Assembly (NCBI GenBank): GCA_902774025.1
Contig: CACYGY010000017.1
Span: forward strand, 1 to 55,962
Length of the DNA stretch: 55,962 nucleotides
Direction: 5' to 3'
DNA from: an uncultured Eubacteriales bacterium
Lineage (GTDB): Bacteria; Bacillota; Clostridia; Christensenellales; Aristaeellaceae
Below the pieces are notes generated by a model that was given only the letters and a program-made list of their open reading frames with translations, made no database searches and was not told where the DNA came from. Positions 32,275-41,786 of this stretch are shown one piece after another (within the stretch, counting starts at the first letter, position 1; the number at the start of each line of letters is the position of its first letter). The translations under genes were made by a program, and so were the position numbers.

Positions 32275-33546
32275 ATGGGAAATTTTGTGGATCATGTCCG
32301 GATTACCTGCAAAGCCGGAAATGGCGGTGACGGAGCGATTTCCTTCCACCGGGAGAAGTTTGTGCTCAACGGAGGCCCGGATGGCGGAGACGGGGGCAAC
32401 GGCGGAGATATCCTTGTTTATGCCGATCCCAATATGCACACGCTTCTGGATTTCCGCTTCAAGAGTAAATATACCGCGGGCAACGGCGTGGGAGGAAGCG
32501 GAGGCCGCTGCACCGGAAAGGGGGGGGAGGATCTGACCATCCACGTGCCCGCCGGCACCGTGATTCGGGATGCTGAATCCGGACGCGTCGTCATGGATAT
32601 GGATGAGAGCGGACGCACGGAAATTCTGCTCAGGGGCGGACGCGGAGGATGGGGCAACATGCACTTTGCCACCCCCACCCGGCAGGCGCCCAACTTCGCC
32701 AAACCCGGGACCCGGGTGGAGCCTCACAGCTTCATTCTCGAACTGAAAACCCTTGCGGATGTGGGGCTGGTGGGATATCCCAATGTGGGAAAGAGCACCT
32801 TCCTTGCGGCGGTCACCAACGCCCAGCCCAGAATTGCCAATTATCATTTCACGACTCTGTCCCCCAATCTCGGCATTTTGCGCCGGCATGGGAAGGACAT
32901 CGTCATCGCTGATATTCCCGGACTGGTGGAAGGTGCCTCCGAAGGCGTGGGTCTTGGCCATGATTTCCTCCGGCATGTGGACAGGACGCGCCTTCTCCTT
33001 CATGTGGTGGATATTTCCGGATCTGAATACCGGGATCCCGTGGAGGACTTTGATCAGATCAGTCACGAGCTTTCCAACTGGGGAGATCTGGCGCAGCGTC
33101 CGCAGATTCTGGTCTGCAACAAGATGGACCTGGGAGGAGACTGCCGGGAAAATCTGGAGCGCATCCGTGCTCATGTTGCGCCCCTGGGTATCCCGGTGTT
33201 TTCCATCTCTGCATTCACACATCAGGGGCTGGACGCGCTTCTGGACTGTGTGGAGACCATGCTGGCAACCCTTCCCCCCATCGTACATTATGAAGCTGAA
33301 ACCGTTCTGGAGGAAGTCCGTGATCCCAATGGCTTTACGGTGAACAGAACCGGGGATGTGTTTGTGGTGGAAGGCGGTTCCATTGACCGGCTTGTGGAAT
33401 CGGTCAATTTTGAGGACGAGGAAAGCCTTGCCTGGTTCCACCGCAGCCTGAGGAGAATGCATGTCATCGATGAGCTCCGGGCAAGAGGCGCGAAGGAAGG
33501 CAGTACGGTACGGATCCAGGATATGGAATTTGATTTTGTGGACTGA
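32275..33546 (+). CDS. obgE: GTPase ObgE/CgtA
   Basis: Obg is an essential GTPase tied to 50S subunit maturation and stress signalling. The 423-residue protein has the glycine-rich Obg fold (1-158, GGPDGGDGGNGGD), the G domain with G1 GYPNVGKST (167-175), DIPGLVEGA (G3) and CNKMD (G4), and a C-terminal OCT domain (about 350-423). All GTPase motifs are intact. AGGAGG precedes the ATG by 4 bases. The obgE-yhbY pair is conserved in Bacillota. Confidence 0.97.
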   Translation: MGNFVDHVRITCKAGNGGDGAISFHREKFVLNGGPDGGDGGNGGDILVYADPNMHTLLDFRFKSKYTAGNGVGGSGGRCTGKGGEDLTIHVPAGTVIRDAESGRVVMDMDESGRTEILLRGGRGGWGNMHFATPTRQAPNFAKPGTRVEPHSFILELKTLADVGLVGYPNVGKSTFLAAVTNAQPRIANYHFTTLSPNLGILRRHGKDIVIADIPGLVEGASEGVGLGHDFLRHVDRTRLLLHVVDISGSEYRDPVEDFDQISHELSNWGDLAQRPQILVCNKMDLGGDCRENLERIRAHVAPLGIPVFSISAFTHQGLDALLDCVETMLATLPPIVHYEAETVLEEVRDPNGFTVNRTGDVFVVEGGSIDRLVESVNFEDEESLAWFHRSLRRMHVIDELRARGAKEGSTVRIQDMEFDFVD

Positions 33547-33566
33547 TGAGAAATGAGGAATGAAAT

Positions 33567-33854
33567 ATGACAGGCAAGCAGCGGGCAGCGCTCCGGGCCA
33601 TGGCCAACGGGATGGAGACCATACTGTATATCGGTAAGGACGGCATTGTGCCCGGGGTTGTCAAACAGGCGGATGACGCCCTCGAAGCCCGGGAACTCAT
33701 CAAGGGATGCGTTCAGCCGGAGTGTCCTCTGACAGCCAGGGAAGCCCTGAATGAGCTGATCCTTACTTTGGGTGCGGAGGGCATCCAATGCATCGGAAGG
33801 CGTTTTGTCATGTACCGCAGGAGCCGGGAGAAGCCCAGAATCGTTCTGGAGTAA
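33567..33854 (+). CDS. yhbY: YhbY family CRM-domain RNA-binding protein
   Basis: This 95-residue CRM domain begins MTGKQRAALRAMANGM, with the GKDGI loop (GKxG; GxxG-like motif for RNA binding) near residue 23 and the VKGCV-like IKGCVQPE segment. YhbY-type proteins bind pre-50S ribosomal particles, which fits its place after obgE. Ribosome-binding site GAGGAATGAAAT. Expected length (about 95-100). Confidence 0.93.
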   Translation: MTGKQRAALRAMANGMETILYIGKDGIVPGVVKQADDALEARELIKGCVQPECPLTAREALNELILTLGAEGIQCIGRRFVMYRRSREKPRIVLE

Positions 33855-33898
33855 TCCTCCCGCGCCCTGCTGAAAAGTCTTCGACAGAGGGTTTATTT

Positions 33899-34429
33899 AT
33901 GGAACGGAAAAGCGGGCGCATGGTGCTCTCACTATGTATCGGCGGAATGATCGCCGCGGTTTATGCCGCCCTGACACTGGTTCTGGCTCCCCTGTCGTAT
34001 GGTTCTGTTCAGATCCGGTTTTCAGAGTGCCTGACACTCCTGCCCATTCTGTTTCCGGAGGCGGTTCCTGGACTGACGGTAGGCTGCCTGCTGGCCAATC
34101 TCTTCAGTCCGGTGGGAACCGTGGATATTCTTGTGGGAACCCTGGCCACGCTTCTGGCCGCTCTGGGTACCCGTTACTTCAGGAAACATCTCATCGTTTC
34201 AGCGCTGTGCCCTGTTCTTTCCAACGGCCTGCTGGTGGGGATCATGCTGTCCTCCCTTTACAATCTCCCTCTCCTTGCCACTGTGGGGTCCGTCTCCCTG
34301 GGGGAACTGGCTGCCGTGGCTGTGGGCCTGATCCTCATGGTATCCATGGGGAAGCGTGCAGCATCCTTCCTGAAGAGACTTGGGTATGATCCGGCTCCAT
34401 CGGATGAGAAGACGGAGAAAGGAAGCTGA
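33899..34429 (+). CDS. queT: QueT family transporter (ECF S-component-like)
   Basis: This 176-residue integral membrane protein has about five or six hydrophobic helices and the family pattern AAVYAALTLVLAPLSYGSVQ, then FRFSECL-like IRFSECLTLLP, LTVGCLLANLFSPVGTVDIL and GTLATLLAALGTRY. QueT proteins are the substrate-binding components of energy-coupling-factor importers for queuosine precursors. No preQ1 riboswitch is visible upstream; the gene follows yhbY in the obgE operon. AGAGGG lies 7 bases before ATG 33899. A terminator follows. Confidence 0.92.
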   Translation: MERKSGRMVLSLCIGGMIAAVYAALTLVLAPLSYGSVQIRFSECLTLLPILFPEAVPGLTVGCLLANLFSPVGTVDILVGTLATLLAALGTRYFRKHLIVSALCPVLSNGLLVGIMLSSLYNLPLLATVGSVSLGELAAVAVGLILMVSMGKRAASFLKRLGYDPAPSDEKTEKGS

Positions 34430-34442
34430 AGATATTCCCGGA

Positions 34443-34472
34443 CCACCGGTGCTCTCACCGGTGGCGTTTTTT
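34443..34472 (+). terminator. Intrinsic terminator of the ACT-to-queT operon
   Basis: CCACCGGTG-CTCT-CACCGGTGG, a perfect 9-bp stem with a 4-base loop, is followed by CG and TTTTTT. It ends the operon 13 bases after the queT stop. Confidence 0.95.
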
Positions 34473-34535
34473 CATGGATCCCATGTAACATTTTTCTTTC
34501 TGCCTTTTTCAAGGTGTTTTTCAGACGGGAAGATG

Positions 34536-34544
34536 TGGTATAAT
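34536..34544 (+). promoter_or_regulatory. Extended -10 promoter of the maf-mre operon
   Basis: TGGTATAAT is a perfect extended -10; the -35 region (GTTTTT at 17 bases) is weak. Transcription would begin near 34551, about 33 bases before the maf start. Confidence 0.65.
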
Positions 34545-34583
34545 GCACAATGGATTCCTGTATTCGGAGGAGGCCTGCTGCCT

Positions 34584-35162
34584 GTGAACAGTCCTGTCCT
34601 TTATCTCGCTTCCGCTTCCCCGAGACGCCGGGAGCTTCTGCGGCTTCTGGGGATTCCCTTTGCCGTGGAGAGCGCAGAGGTGGATGAGCATACATCTCTT
34701 GGTGCTCTGGATGCCGTTTCTGAACTGTGCCGGCGAAAGGCCGCCTTTTGCGCATCCAGGCATCCAGGAAGCGTTATTCTGGCTGCGGATACGCTGGTTG
34801 CCCTTCACGACAGACCTTTCGGAAAGCCATCCGATCCCGAAGAAGCCGTGTCCATGCTCCTGGAACTGCAGGGAAAGTGCCATCAGGTGCACACCGGTGT
34901 ATGTGCCGTGGATCCTCAGGGCCATTTCCATCAGGGCGTGGATTCCTCCCATGTGACCTTCTATCCCATGAGTGAGGCTGAGATCCGCGCCTATGTCAGG
35001 ACCGGGGAACCCATGGACAAAGCCGGCGCCTATGCCCTTCAGGGAATCGGGGGCATGTTTGTAAAAAGTGTGAGCGGCACGCCCTCCGGCATCATCGGAC
35101 TGCCGCTTCCCCTGACCCGCACGCTGCTGGGAATGTGCGGGATTTCCATTCTGAATTCTTGA
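34584..35162 (+). CDS. maf: Maf family nucleotide pyrophosphatase
   Basis: Maf proteins hydrolyse non-canonical nucleotides (dTTP/UTP or m7GTP types). The 192-residue protein begins LYLASASPRRRELL (phosphate-binding SxSPRR), with ILAADTLVALHDRPFGKP (catalytic Asp in AADT) and the late AGAYALQGIGG segment. The start is a GTG at 34584 with GGAGGAGG 10 bases upstream; no ATG stands between. Maf heads the mre operon as in many Bacillota. Confidence 0.95.
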   Translation: MNSPVLYLASASPRRRELLRLLGIPFAVESAEVDEHTSLGALDAVSELCRRKAAFCASRHPGSVILAADTLVALHDRPFGKPSDPEEAVSMLLELQGKCHQVHTGVCAVDPQGHFHQGVDSSHVTFYPMSEAEIRAYVRTGEPMDKAGAYALQGIGGMFVKSVSGTPSGIIGLPLPLTRTLLGMCGISILNS

Positions 35163-35178
35163 ACGAGGACGGGATTTC

Positions 35179-36201
35179 ATGCCTTTATTCGCTCCGGATA
35201 TCGCCATTGATCTGGGTACATCCAATACGCTGGTCTACGTGCGCTCCCACGGCGTTGTGATCTGTGAGCCCACAGTGGTGGTGGTGTCTGCTCAGGACCG
35301 GCATATGGTACGCGCCATTGGCGACGAGGCCAAGTTTCTTCTGGGCCGTACCAGAGACTCTCTGGTGGCCGTGACCCCCATCCGAAACGGCGTTATCGCA
35401 GATTTTGACGCCACCATGCTGCTGGTCAGGTATTTTATACGCAAGGCCATCGGCTCCAGCCATCTGTTCAAGCCCAGAGTCCTGGTAGCGGTGCCATCGG
35501 GACTGCCGGCCATTTCCAGGCGCGCTGTACTGGAAGCCGTGAAAACCGCTGGGGCCAAGAAGGTCATCCTTGTGGAAAAAGCGCTGGCTGCGGCGATTGG
35601 CACGGGACTGCCCGTCTATGACCCTACCGGGTCCATGGTGGTGGATGTAGGGGGAGGCACGACGGACACCGCCATTGTCTCCATGGGTGGAATTGTGGTT
35701 TCTCAGTCCGTCCAGGTGGGCGGCGGCCGGATGGATGACGCCATTGTTTCCTATCTGAAAAAGAACTCCAGTATGCTGATTGGTGACCGCACGGCTGAGG
35801 AGGTCAAGAAGGATCTGGCCAGTGCCCTGCCGGCCCAGGAAAACCGTCATGTGCACATCCGGGGAAGAGACCTTCTGTCTTCCCATGCCATGGATGTGGA
35901 GTTTTCTTCCGCACAGGCTTATGAAGCCGTGACAGAGCCCTGCATGGCTATTCTGGCCTCCGTGAAGTGGGTGCTGGAGCGCACACCCCCGGAACTGGCT
36001 GCAGACATTATGCGCAATGGCATCCATTTGTGCGGCGGTGCGAGTCAGCTGACCGCCCTGGATCAGTTCATCGGCCGGCAGACAGGGATACCGGTTCTTC
36101 TGGCCCGGGAACCGGAAGACTGTACCATCATGGGTCTTGGACATCTTCTGGAAAACTCTGAATTGCTGGACGGTCTGTCCCTGTCAGCTGGTGCCAGGTA
36201 A
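35179..36201 (+). CDS. mreB: Rod shape-determining protein MreB (or Mbl-type paralogue)
   Basis: This 340-residue bacterial actin organises the elongation machinery on the inner membrane face. ATP-binding motifs are IAIDLGTSNTLVYV (8-21, phosphate 1), PSGLP-region, VVDVGGGTTDTAI (phosphate 2) and HLCGGASQL (adenosine). The N-terminal hydrophobic MPLFAPDI could serve as the membrane-binding peptide. It lies 16 bases after maf and is followed by mreC and mreD, so assignment to MreB rather than Mbl rests on context. Confidence 0.95.
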   Translation: MPLFAPDIAIDLGTSNTLVYVRSHGVVICEPTVVVVSAQDRHMVRAIGDEAKFLLGRTRDSLVAVTPIRNGVIADFDATMLLVRYFIRKAIGSSHLFKPRVLVAVPSGLPAISRRAVLEAVKTAGAKKVILVEKALAAAIGTGLPVYDPTGSMVVDVGGGTTDTAIVSMGGIVVSQSVQVGGGRMDDAIVSYLKKNSSMLIGDRTAEEVKKDLASALPAQENRHVHIRGRDLLSSHAMDVEFSSAQAYEAVTEPCMAILASVKWVLERTPPELAADIMRNGIHLCGGASQLTALDQFIGRQTGIPVLLAREPEDCTIMGLGHLLENSELLDGLSLSAGAR

Positions 36202-36230
36202 GGGAATAAATCCTGTTGGAAAGGAAGTGA

Positions 36231-37796
36231 ATGGTTTCCATGCGCAAAAAGAATCAGCCGGATCTGCCCCAGCGGGATGATGACTGGGATGTGGAAAAGG
36301 AAGACGCTTTTCAGGACGATCTGGAATCCATCACTGCCGACTTGCCGGTTCATGACGAGACGGAAAACGAAGCCGAAGACAATCCCGGTGTCACACCGGA
36401 AGAGGCCATGGCGGAGTTTTACCGGGAAAAGCACATCGATCCAGAAGGAAAAGAAACGCCTGTTCCTCCTTCCCTTCAGAAGGGAGAAGGAAAACACAAG
36501 AAAAAACGGAAAAGGGACCGGATCGTATCCGATGTGGACACGCCCTCTTATGAAATGTCCAAAGAGCATCCACGGCTCAGGCGCGTTGTTCTTTTCATCA
36601 TCACCACGATTCTTGTCTCTCTCATTATGGCCATGCTTGTGTACAAGGTCGCGCCCATTGACAATGAATTCCTGCAGAGTGCCCTTGAAAAGGTTCCGGA
36701 GACCGTATCGGATGTGGTGTCCCCCGTTCAGAATTTCTTTTCCGGTATTTATCAGTCCGCCAAGAATCTGATCTATCGGACGAATTATCTCAGCCGCCTT
36801 GAGGATGCCTACAATGAACTCCGGGAAGAAAACGAGCAGCTCGTGTATCAGGCCATGCGGGCCAATGAGCTTCAGATTCAGCTGTCTCAGTTTGAGAACA
36901 TGTATGACGAGCTTACCGCCAACAGCAACCTGAATCCCATCATCTGTACGGTGATCGGACGGAGTGACGGCAATTATTTTTCCACCTTTACCATTAACCG
37001 CGGCAGGAAGGACGGAATCGAGGAATATATGGCCGTCACCATGTCCGGCGCGCTGATCGGATACACGGAACAGGTGACGGATACTCAGTCCACCGTGCGC
37101 ACCATTATCGACTCTGAGGCAAGCATTGCTGCGCTGATTCAGTCCAGCCGTGATCAGGGTACGGTCCGGGGTACTCTGGGCATTGACGGCTCTGCCATGT
37201 GCCGCATGTTCTATCTGCCGGATGATCATCTCCCACGTCCCGGGGATCTGGTGGTGACCAGCGGTGTTTCCATGTCTTTCCCCAAGGGCATTCCCATCGG
37301 GACTGTCCGGGAGAGTACACGCGGCATGGTAGCCAACAAGCAGTACATTGTCGTGGAACCCACAGCGGATTTTCAGCACATTGAGTATGTGATCGTCCTG
37401 CGCTACAAGCCCCAGGCCAACGCGATCCAGAGCCGGAACAGCACGGACATCGAACTGGTGCCCCTGGAAACGGCCAGGCCTTATCCAACCATACGCATCG
37501 GCTCCATGAACTATTTTGAGACGCCGCAGCCTTCCGGCATTGACCTGGAGGGTACGGAAAGTACTGTGGAAACGCCTGCACAGGAGGTCACGCCTTCTCC
37601 TGCGCCTTCCAGTACGCTTCCCCCTGCCCTTCCGGCGCAGACAGACGTCCCCGCGGAGGAAGGAGAACCTTCCTATGAGTACCAGAGGGTTATGACCCCG
37701 GATCCCAATGTCACGGATTCACCGACCCCGAGTCCTTCCCCGACGCCTTATATCACCCTGGGCCCGGAAAACCTGACACTGGAGGACGAGGATTGA
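36231..37796 (+). CDS. mreC: Rod shape-determining protein MreC, extended form
   Basis: MreC is the membrane-anchored periplasmic/extracytoplasmic scaffold that joins MreB to the wall synthases. Here it is 521 residues, against about 280-300 normally. Residues 1-115 form a charged cytosolic tail (acidic, then Lys-rich near 84-97); one membrane helix spans about 118-138; a coiled coil lies near 182-215; the beta-domains (VIGRSDGNYFSTFTINRG, PKGIPIGTV) follow; and the last 110 residues are a Pro/Ser/Thr/Glu-rich tail. The core is typical; both tails are extra. AAAGGA precedes ATG 36231. Confidence 0.94.
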   Translation: MVSMRKKNQPDLPQRDDDWDVEKEDAFQDDLESITADLPVHDETENEAEDNPGVTPEEAMAEFYREKHIDPEGKETPVPPSLQKGEGKHKKKRKRDRIVSDVDTPSYEMSKEHPRLRRVVLFIITTILVSLIMAMLVYKVAPIDNEFLQSALEKVPETVSDVVSPVQNFFSGIYQSAKNLIYRTNYLSRLEDAYNELREENEQLVYQAMRANELQIQLSQFENMYDELTANSNLNPIICTVIGRSDGNYFSTFTINRGRKDGIEEYMAVTMSGALIGYTEQVTDTQSTVRTIIDSEASIAALIQSSRDQGTVRGTLGIDGSAMCRMFYLPDDHLPRPGDLVVTSGVSMSFPKGIPIGTVRESTRGMVANKQYIVVEPTADFQHIEYVIVLRYKPQANAIQSRNSTDIELVPLETARPYPTIRIGSMNYFETPQPSGIDLEGTESTVETPAQEVTPSPAPSSTLPPALPAQTDVPAEEGEPSYEYQRVMTPDPNVTDSPTPSPSPTPYITLGPENLTLEDED

Positions 37797-37797
37797 T

Positions 37798-38412
37798 ATG
37801 GCCAGCCTGAAAGCCGAGAAACGCCGATCTTCCATGATCAGGGCCATGAGGCGGTCCATGATGCTTTTCATCATGATCGCCCTTGGATACCTGGTGCAGG
37901 TCTGTGTCATGCCGGACCTGAGAATCGGACGGTCCACACCTCTGTTTACCATCTGCATCCTTTCCGTGATAACTATATGCTACGGGAGAATCCGCGCTTT
38001 CTGGTGCGGTGCTGTCTATGGCATTCTCTTTGAGGTCATGCAGCCCACCCATCAGCTGATCCAGCTGATCCTTTTCCCGGCTGCCGCTCTTCTGTGTGCG
38101 GTTCTGTTTGCGGACAAGTCCATGCAGCAGCTGGAGTATGAAAGACGTCAGGGAAAGGCCGGACGGAACCGAAATCCCTTTGTGCGTACAGTTCTCTGCG
38201 CGGGCGTCAACGCCATCCTGCATGAGAGTGTCAACCTCATCTATATTTATCTGCGGGAGTCTATCATGACCCGGGCACTGATCATGGATGGCCTGACCAA
38301 TGTCCTGTACACCACACTTCTGACCCTGGTGATGACGCTTCCTCTGCGCCTTGTCCTGGGCTATCCCCTCAGGCAGGTGGAGGAGGTGCACCGTCATCGC
38401 GCCGCTCTCTGA
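37798..38412 (+). CDS. mreD: Rod shape-determining protein MreD
   Basis: This 204-residue membrane protein has about five hydrophobic segments and the position between mreC and the PBP2 gene that defines MreD. The segment VCVMPDLRIGRSTPLFTICI and GAVYGILFEVMQP fit the family. It starts one base after the mreC stop (TGATATG), showing translational coupling. MreD is thought to connect MreC with PBP2 and RodA. Confidence 0.9.
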   Translation: MASLKAEKRRSSMIRAMRRSMMLFIMIALGYLVQVCVMPDLRIGRSTPLFTICILSVITICYGRIRAFWCGAVYGILFEVMQPTHQLIQLILFPAAALLCAVLFADKSMQQLEYERRQGKAGRNRNPFVRTVLCAGVNAILHESVNLIYIYLRESIMTRALIMDGLTNVLYTTLLTLVMTLPLRLVLGYPLRQVEEVHRHRAAL

Positions 38413-38446
38413 TTATCCATGAATCCCGAAGAAAGGAGGCCTGTCC

Positions 38447-40957
38447 TTGCGCCAATCCAAAGTATCCTGGCGTACCGTGCGCTACCTGTTTTTCCTGCTG
38501 ATTCTGCTGGCCATGGTAATTTACCTGCTTCAGGGACTCGTTCGTCTTCAGCTTCAGGATTCGGAAGACTATCAGCAGAAAGCGGAGGACAAGCGCACCA
38601 AAACCATCGTTCTCCGGGGAAAACGCGGAAATATCACGGATGCGGACGCCGTCATTCTCGCTCAGGACCAGCTGATCTACAACGTAACGTTCTATAAGGA
38701 TGTTTCCACCAACTCCAGGGCGAACTATCAGGAGTTCACCAGGGCAATTCTTTCCACCATTGACATTGTGGAAAAGAACGGAGGGACCATGGCCCTGGAA
38801 TTTAACATCCGCCGGAGTGAGGAAACCGGAGAATGGGAGTTCTACTTCGGGAATCCTGAACGCCTTAGCCAGTCGGTTCTGGATGTACGTCAGAATCAGT
38901 GGCGGAGCAATAACTATCTCTCTCTGGGAAGGTATCCCACGGCGGACGACTGCATCAGGGCACTGTGGACCCGCTACCAGTTTGAAGCGGTGGCGCCAGA
39001 CATTGATGAGGAGACCATGCGCAAGGTCATGGCGGTGTACTGCGAGATGCAGATGAACGTTTTCTCCTCCCAGCCCATCGTCATTGCCAAAGATGTAAAC
39101 TATGAGACCGTCATAGAGGTGGAAACCCGGTCCATGATGCTTCCGGGCATGGAAATCGCCATCGGCACCAAGCGGGTCTATCCCAAATCCACCCTGGCAG
39201 CCCAGGTCATCGGGTACATTGGCGCCATTCCCTCCCAGAGCATGTGGGCAACCCTGCAGACCAAAGGATACTCTTACAACGATACCATTGGCCGGGATGG
39301 CATTGAGTCATCCATGGAGGACTGGCTGACGCAGAATTCTTCTTCCCGTCAGGGCTATCGTATTGTGGAGCGTGACCAGTACTCCAAGGTGGTCCGGGAA
39401 CTGGAGTATGTGGAACCTCAGGACGGCAACAACGTCAAGCTTACCATCCACGCCTCCTATCAGCAGCAGGCTGAACGCGCCATTGCCCAGAACGTCAATG
39501 ACACCCGGGACGTTCAGGAGAAAAAAATGGTGGATGACAAGTGGCTTGAGGAAAACAAGAATGATATCGCCAACCGGGACTGGGACAAGTATCCGCTGAA
39601 ACTGGCCGAACACGGGTGTCTGGTGGTTCTGGACATGGAAGACCGTGTGCTGGCCATGGCAAACTATCCCACCTATGATCTCAATGCCCTTGTGGCAGGC
39701 GGCGCGGATGCCGTCACCATTCTTCAGGACAAACGGAATCTTCTTCTGAATTATGGCATTCATGCCAGGGGAACCCCTGGATCCATTTTCAAGATGGTGA
39801 CAGGATACGGGGCTCTGAACGAGGGTGAACTGACTCCCACGGAACTGATCACTGACATGGGCTATTTCAAGAAGTACAATGCGGACGAGGCTACCGCTCC
39901 CAAATGCTGGATTTCCAAGGGATACCTGTACAAGCATGCTAATCAGAACATTGTGGACGGTCTGAAGCATTCCTGCAATTATTTCTTCTATGAGCTTGGC
40001 TCCCGACTGGGTGAGGAGCGGCTTTACCGCTATGCCTCCCTGTTCGGGCTCACCAGTCGCACCGGCATCGATCTGCCCGGTGAGGTCAGAAGCGTGGTGG
40101 GATGCCAGAATACCCTGTATGACACCACCAAGGCCATGAATGAGGCGAATCAGGACACATCCCTTCCCATCATCGTCTTCAATGCCATCAAAAAACACCT
40201 GAAGGAATGCGGACAGAGCCGGAATATCGAGTACGATGACAACCGTCTTAGTGTGTGTACCAAGCGGCTCATGGATATGGCTGTCAACACCGGTCAGAAC
40301 GGATGGCTGTCATCCATGCGCTCCATTCTCATGGAAGAGCTGGGTATGACCAAGGAAATGGTCTATACCCGGACGATCATTTCCGACACCTACAACTATC
40401 TCAACACCATCAAATGGGGTGGATCTCAGACTATCCTGACAGCCATTGGACAGTCGGTTACCGTGCTGACACCCGTGGCTGTGGCCCGGTATGTGTGCGC
40501 CGTTGCCAACGGGGGCAAGGTCTATAACCTTTCCCTTGTGGACTCCATTACTTCCCCTGAGGGAGAAATTCTTTCCCAGAGAGAGCCGCAGCTGATCAAT
40601 ACGCTGGAAAACATGGACGTCTATCTTCCCTATATTCATGAAGGCATGAAGGGCGTTGTGGATGAACAGGACGGAACCGCGGGCAAGTATTTCAAGAACT
40701 GGAAATACAGGGAAATGATTGCCGCCAAGACCGGTACGGCGCAGACGACCGCCATCGATCTGGAAAACAACGGGTGGTTTGTTTGCTTTGCCCCCTACGA
40801 GAACCCCGAAATTGCGGTGGCGGTGTTTATTCCCAACGGACTGTCCGGGGGCAACGCCTCCCTGGCTGCCCGCGAATTCATAGAGTGGTATATGGACCAG
40901 CAGAACCTGAGGACGGTTGAATATGATCTTCCGCCGGGAAACAGCCTGGCACCATAA
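38447..40957 (+). CDS. mrdA: Penicillin-binding protein 2 (peptidoglycan transpeptidase)
   Basis: This is the class B PBP of the elongation machinery. The 836-residue protein has a short cytosolic tail, one membrane helix (about 12-32), a dimerisation/pedestal region with RGKRGNITD near 57-65, and the transpeptidase domain with SIFK (nucleophile Ser446, Lys449), SCN (509-511) and KTG (761-763). All penicillin-binding motifs are intact. At 836 residues it is longer than E. coli PBP2 (633). The start is TTG at 38447 with a perfect AAAGGAGG at 7 bases; no ATG is in range. RodA, its glycosyltransferase partner, is two genes on. Confidence 0.96.
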   Translation: MRQSKVSWRTVRYLFFLLILLAMVIYLLQGLVRLQLQDSEDYQQKAEDKRTKTIVLRGKRGNITDADAVILAQDQLIYNVTFYKDVSTNSRANYQEFTRAILSTIDIVEKNGGTMALEFNIRRSEETGEWEFYFGNPERLSQSVLDVRQNQWRSNNYLSLGRYPTADDCIRALWTRYQFEAVAPDIDEETMRKVMAVYCEMQMNVFSSQPIVIAKDVNYETVIEVETRSMMLPGMEIAIGTKRVYPKSTLAAQVIGYIGAIPSQSMWATLQTKGYSYNDTIGRDGIESSMEDWLTQNSSSRQGYRIVERDQYSKVVRELEYVEPQDGNNVKLTIHASYQQQAERAIAQNVNDTRDVQEKKMVDDKWLEENKNDIANRDWDKYPLKLAEHGCLVVLDMEDRVLAMANYPTYDLNALVAGGADAVTILQDKRNLLLNYGIHARGTPGSIFKMVTGYGALNEGELTPTELITDMGYFKKYNADEATAPKCWISKGYLYKHANQNIVDGLKHSCNYFFYELGSRLGEERLYRYASLFGLTSRTGIDLPGEVRSVVGCQNTLYDTTKAMNEANQDTSLPIIVFNAIKKHLKECGQSRNIEYDDNRLSVCTKRLMDMAVNTGQNGWLSSMRSILMEELGMTKEMVYTRTIISDTYNYLNTIKWGGSQTILTAIGQSVTVLTPVAVARYVCAVANGGKVYNLSLVDSITSPEGEILSQREPQLINTLENMDVYLPYIHEGMKGVVDEQDGTAGKYFKNWKYREMIAAKTGTAQTTAIDLENNGWFVCFAPYENPEIAVAVFIPNGLSGGNASLAAREFIEWYMDQQNLRTVEYDLPPGNSLAP

Positions 40958-40973
40958 CATGGAGGAAAATGGA

Positions 40974-41786
40974 ATGGGTACAGTATGGCTGACCGCCAGC
41001 GGCAAAGGCGGTGTTGGCAAATCCACCCTCACATCAGCCCTCGGGCAGGCACTTGCCGGAAGGAATAAAAGAGTCCTGATCATGGATATGGATGTGGGGC
41101 TGCGGGGACAGGATATTCTTCTGTCCCTGCAGGACCGGGTTGTTATGGACCTGATGGATGTGCTGGATCATCACTGTGAGGCCGAGGAAGCGATCATTCC
41201 CTCTCCCGGACAGGATGGGCTGTTCCTCCTTCCCTGCCCGCAGTTTTCCCGGGTGAAGGAGATTTCCCTGAAAGCCCTGGGTCAGATGATCAGGAAACTC
41301 AAGGGAACCTATGATTTTATTCTGATGGACGCGCCGGCGGGGGTGGAAAAGGGACTTCGGAATCTTCTGAAACTGCCTCTGGACGAAATCATTCTTGTGG
41401 TGACGCCGGATGATCTCTGTCTGCGGGACGCTGAGCGGGTGATCAGCATTCTGGACCGGAAAGACCTTCCCGCTCCGAAGCTTCTCGTCAACCGGCTGAT
41501 GCCGGGGCTGATTGAGCGGGGGGAAATGATCAGTGCCGCTTCCTGTGCAGCATCCCTTGACTGCATGCTTCTTGGGGAAGTCCCGGATGACAGCAGTGTC
41601 TACCGGGCACAGCTCAATCATTTCTCGCTGATGGAGCTGGACTGTGAGGCCCGGCAGGCGGCGGTCCGCATTGCAGGCCGCATGCTGGGGGACAACATTC
41701 CCTTCCCTGCGTACGGCCATCGCCGTCCATGGTATTCAAGGATGTTCCATCCCATGATCGGGGAGGTAAAACGGATTGATCGCTGA
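40974..41786 (+). CDS. minD: Septum site-determining ATPase MinD
   Basis: MinD is a ParA-type ATPase that places MinC on the membrane to block off-centre division. The 270-residue protein has the deviant Walker A SGKGGVGKST (9-18), DMDVGLRGQDILL, FILMDAPAGVEKG (Walker B-like) and a terminal segment WYSRMFHPMIGEVKRI that could be the amphipathic membrane-binding helix. In many Clostridia mrdA is followed by minC-minD-minE-rodA; here minC and minE are missing from the cluster. GGAGG lies 8 bases before ATG 40974. rodA overlaps its end by 11 bases. Confidence 0.92.
   Translation: MGTVWLTASGKGGVGKSTLTSALGQALAGRNKRVLIMDMDVGLRGQDILLSLQDRVVMDLMDVLDHHCEAEEAIIPSPGQDGLFLLPCPQFSRVKEISLKALGQMIRKLKGTYDFILMDAPAGVEKGLRNLLKLPLDEIILVVTPDDLCLRDAERVISILDRKDLPAPKLLVNRLMPGLIERGEMISAASCAASLDCMLLGEVPDDSSVYRAQLNHFSLMELDCEARQAAVRIAGRMLGDNIPFPAYGHRRPWYSRMFHPMIGEVKRIDR

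Noticed and set aside
33855..33898. preQ1 riboswitch before queT
   Set aside because: The 44-base gap after yhbY lacks the preQ1 pseudoknot pattern and is too short for the usual layout.
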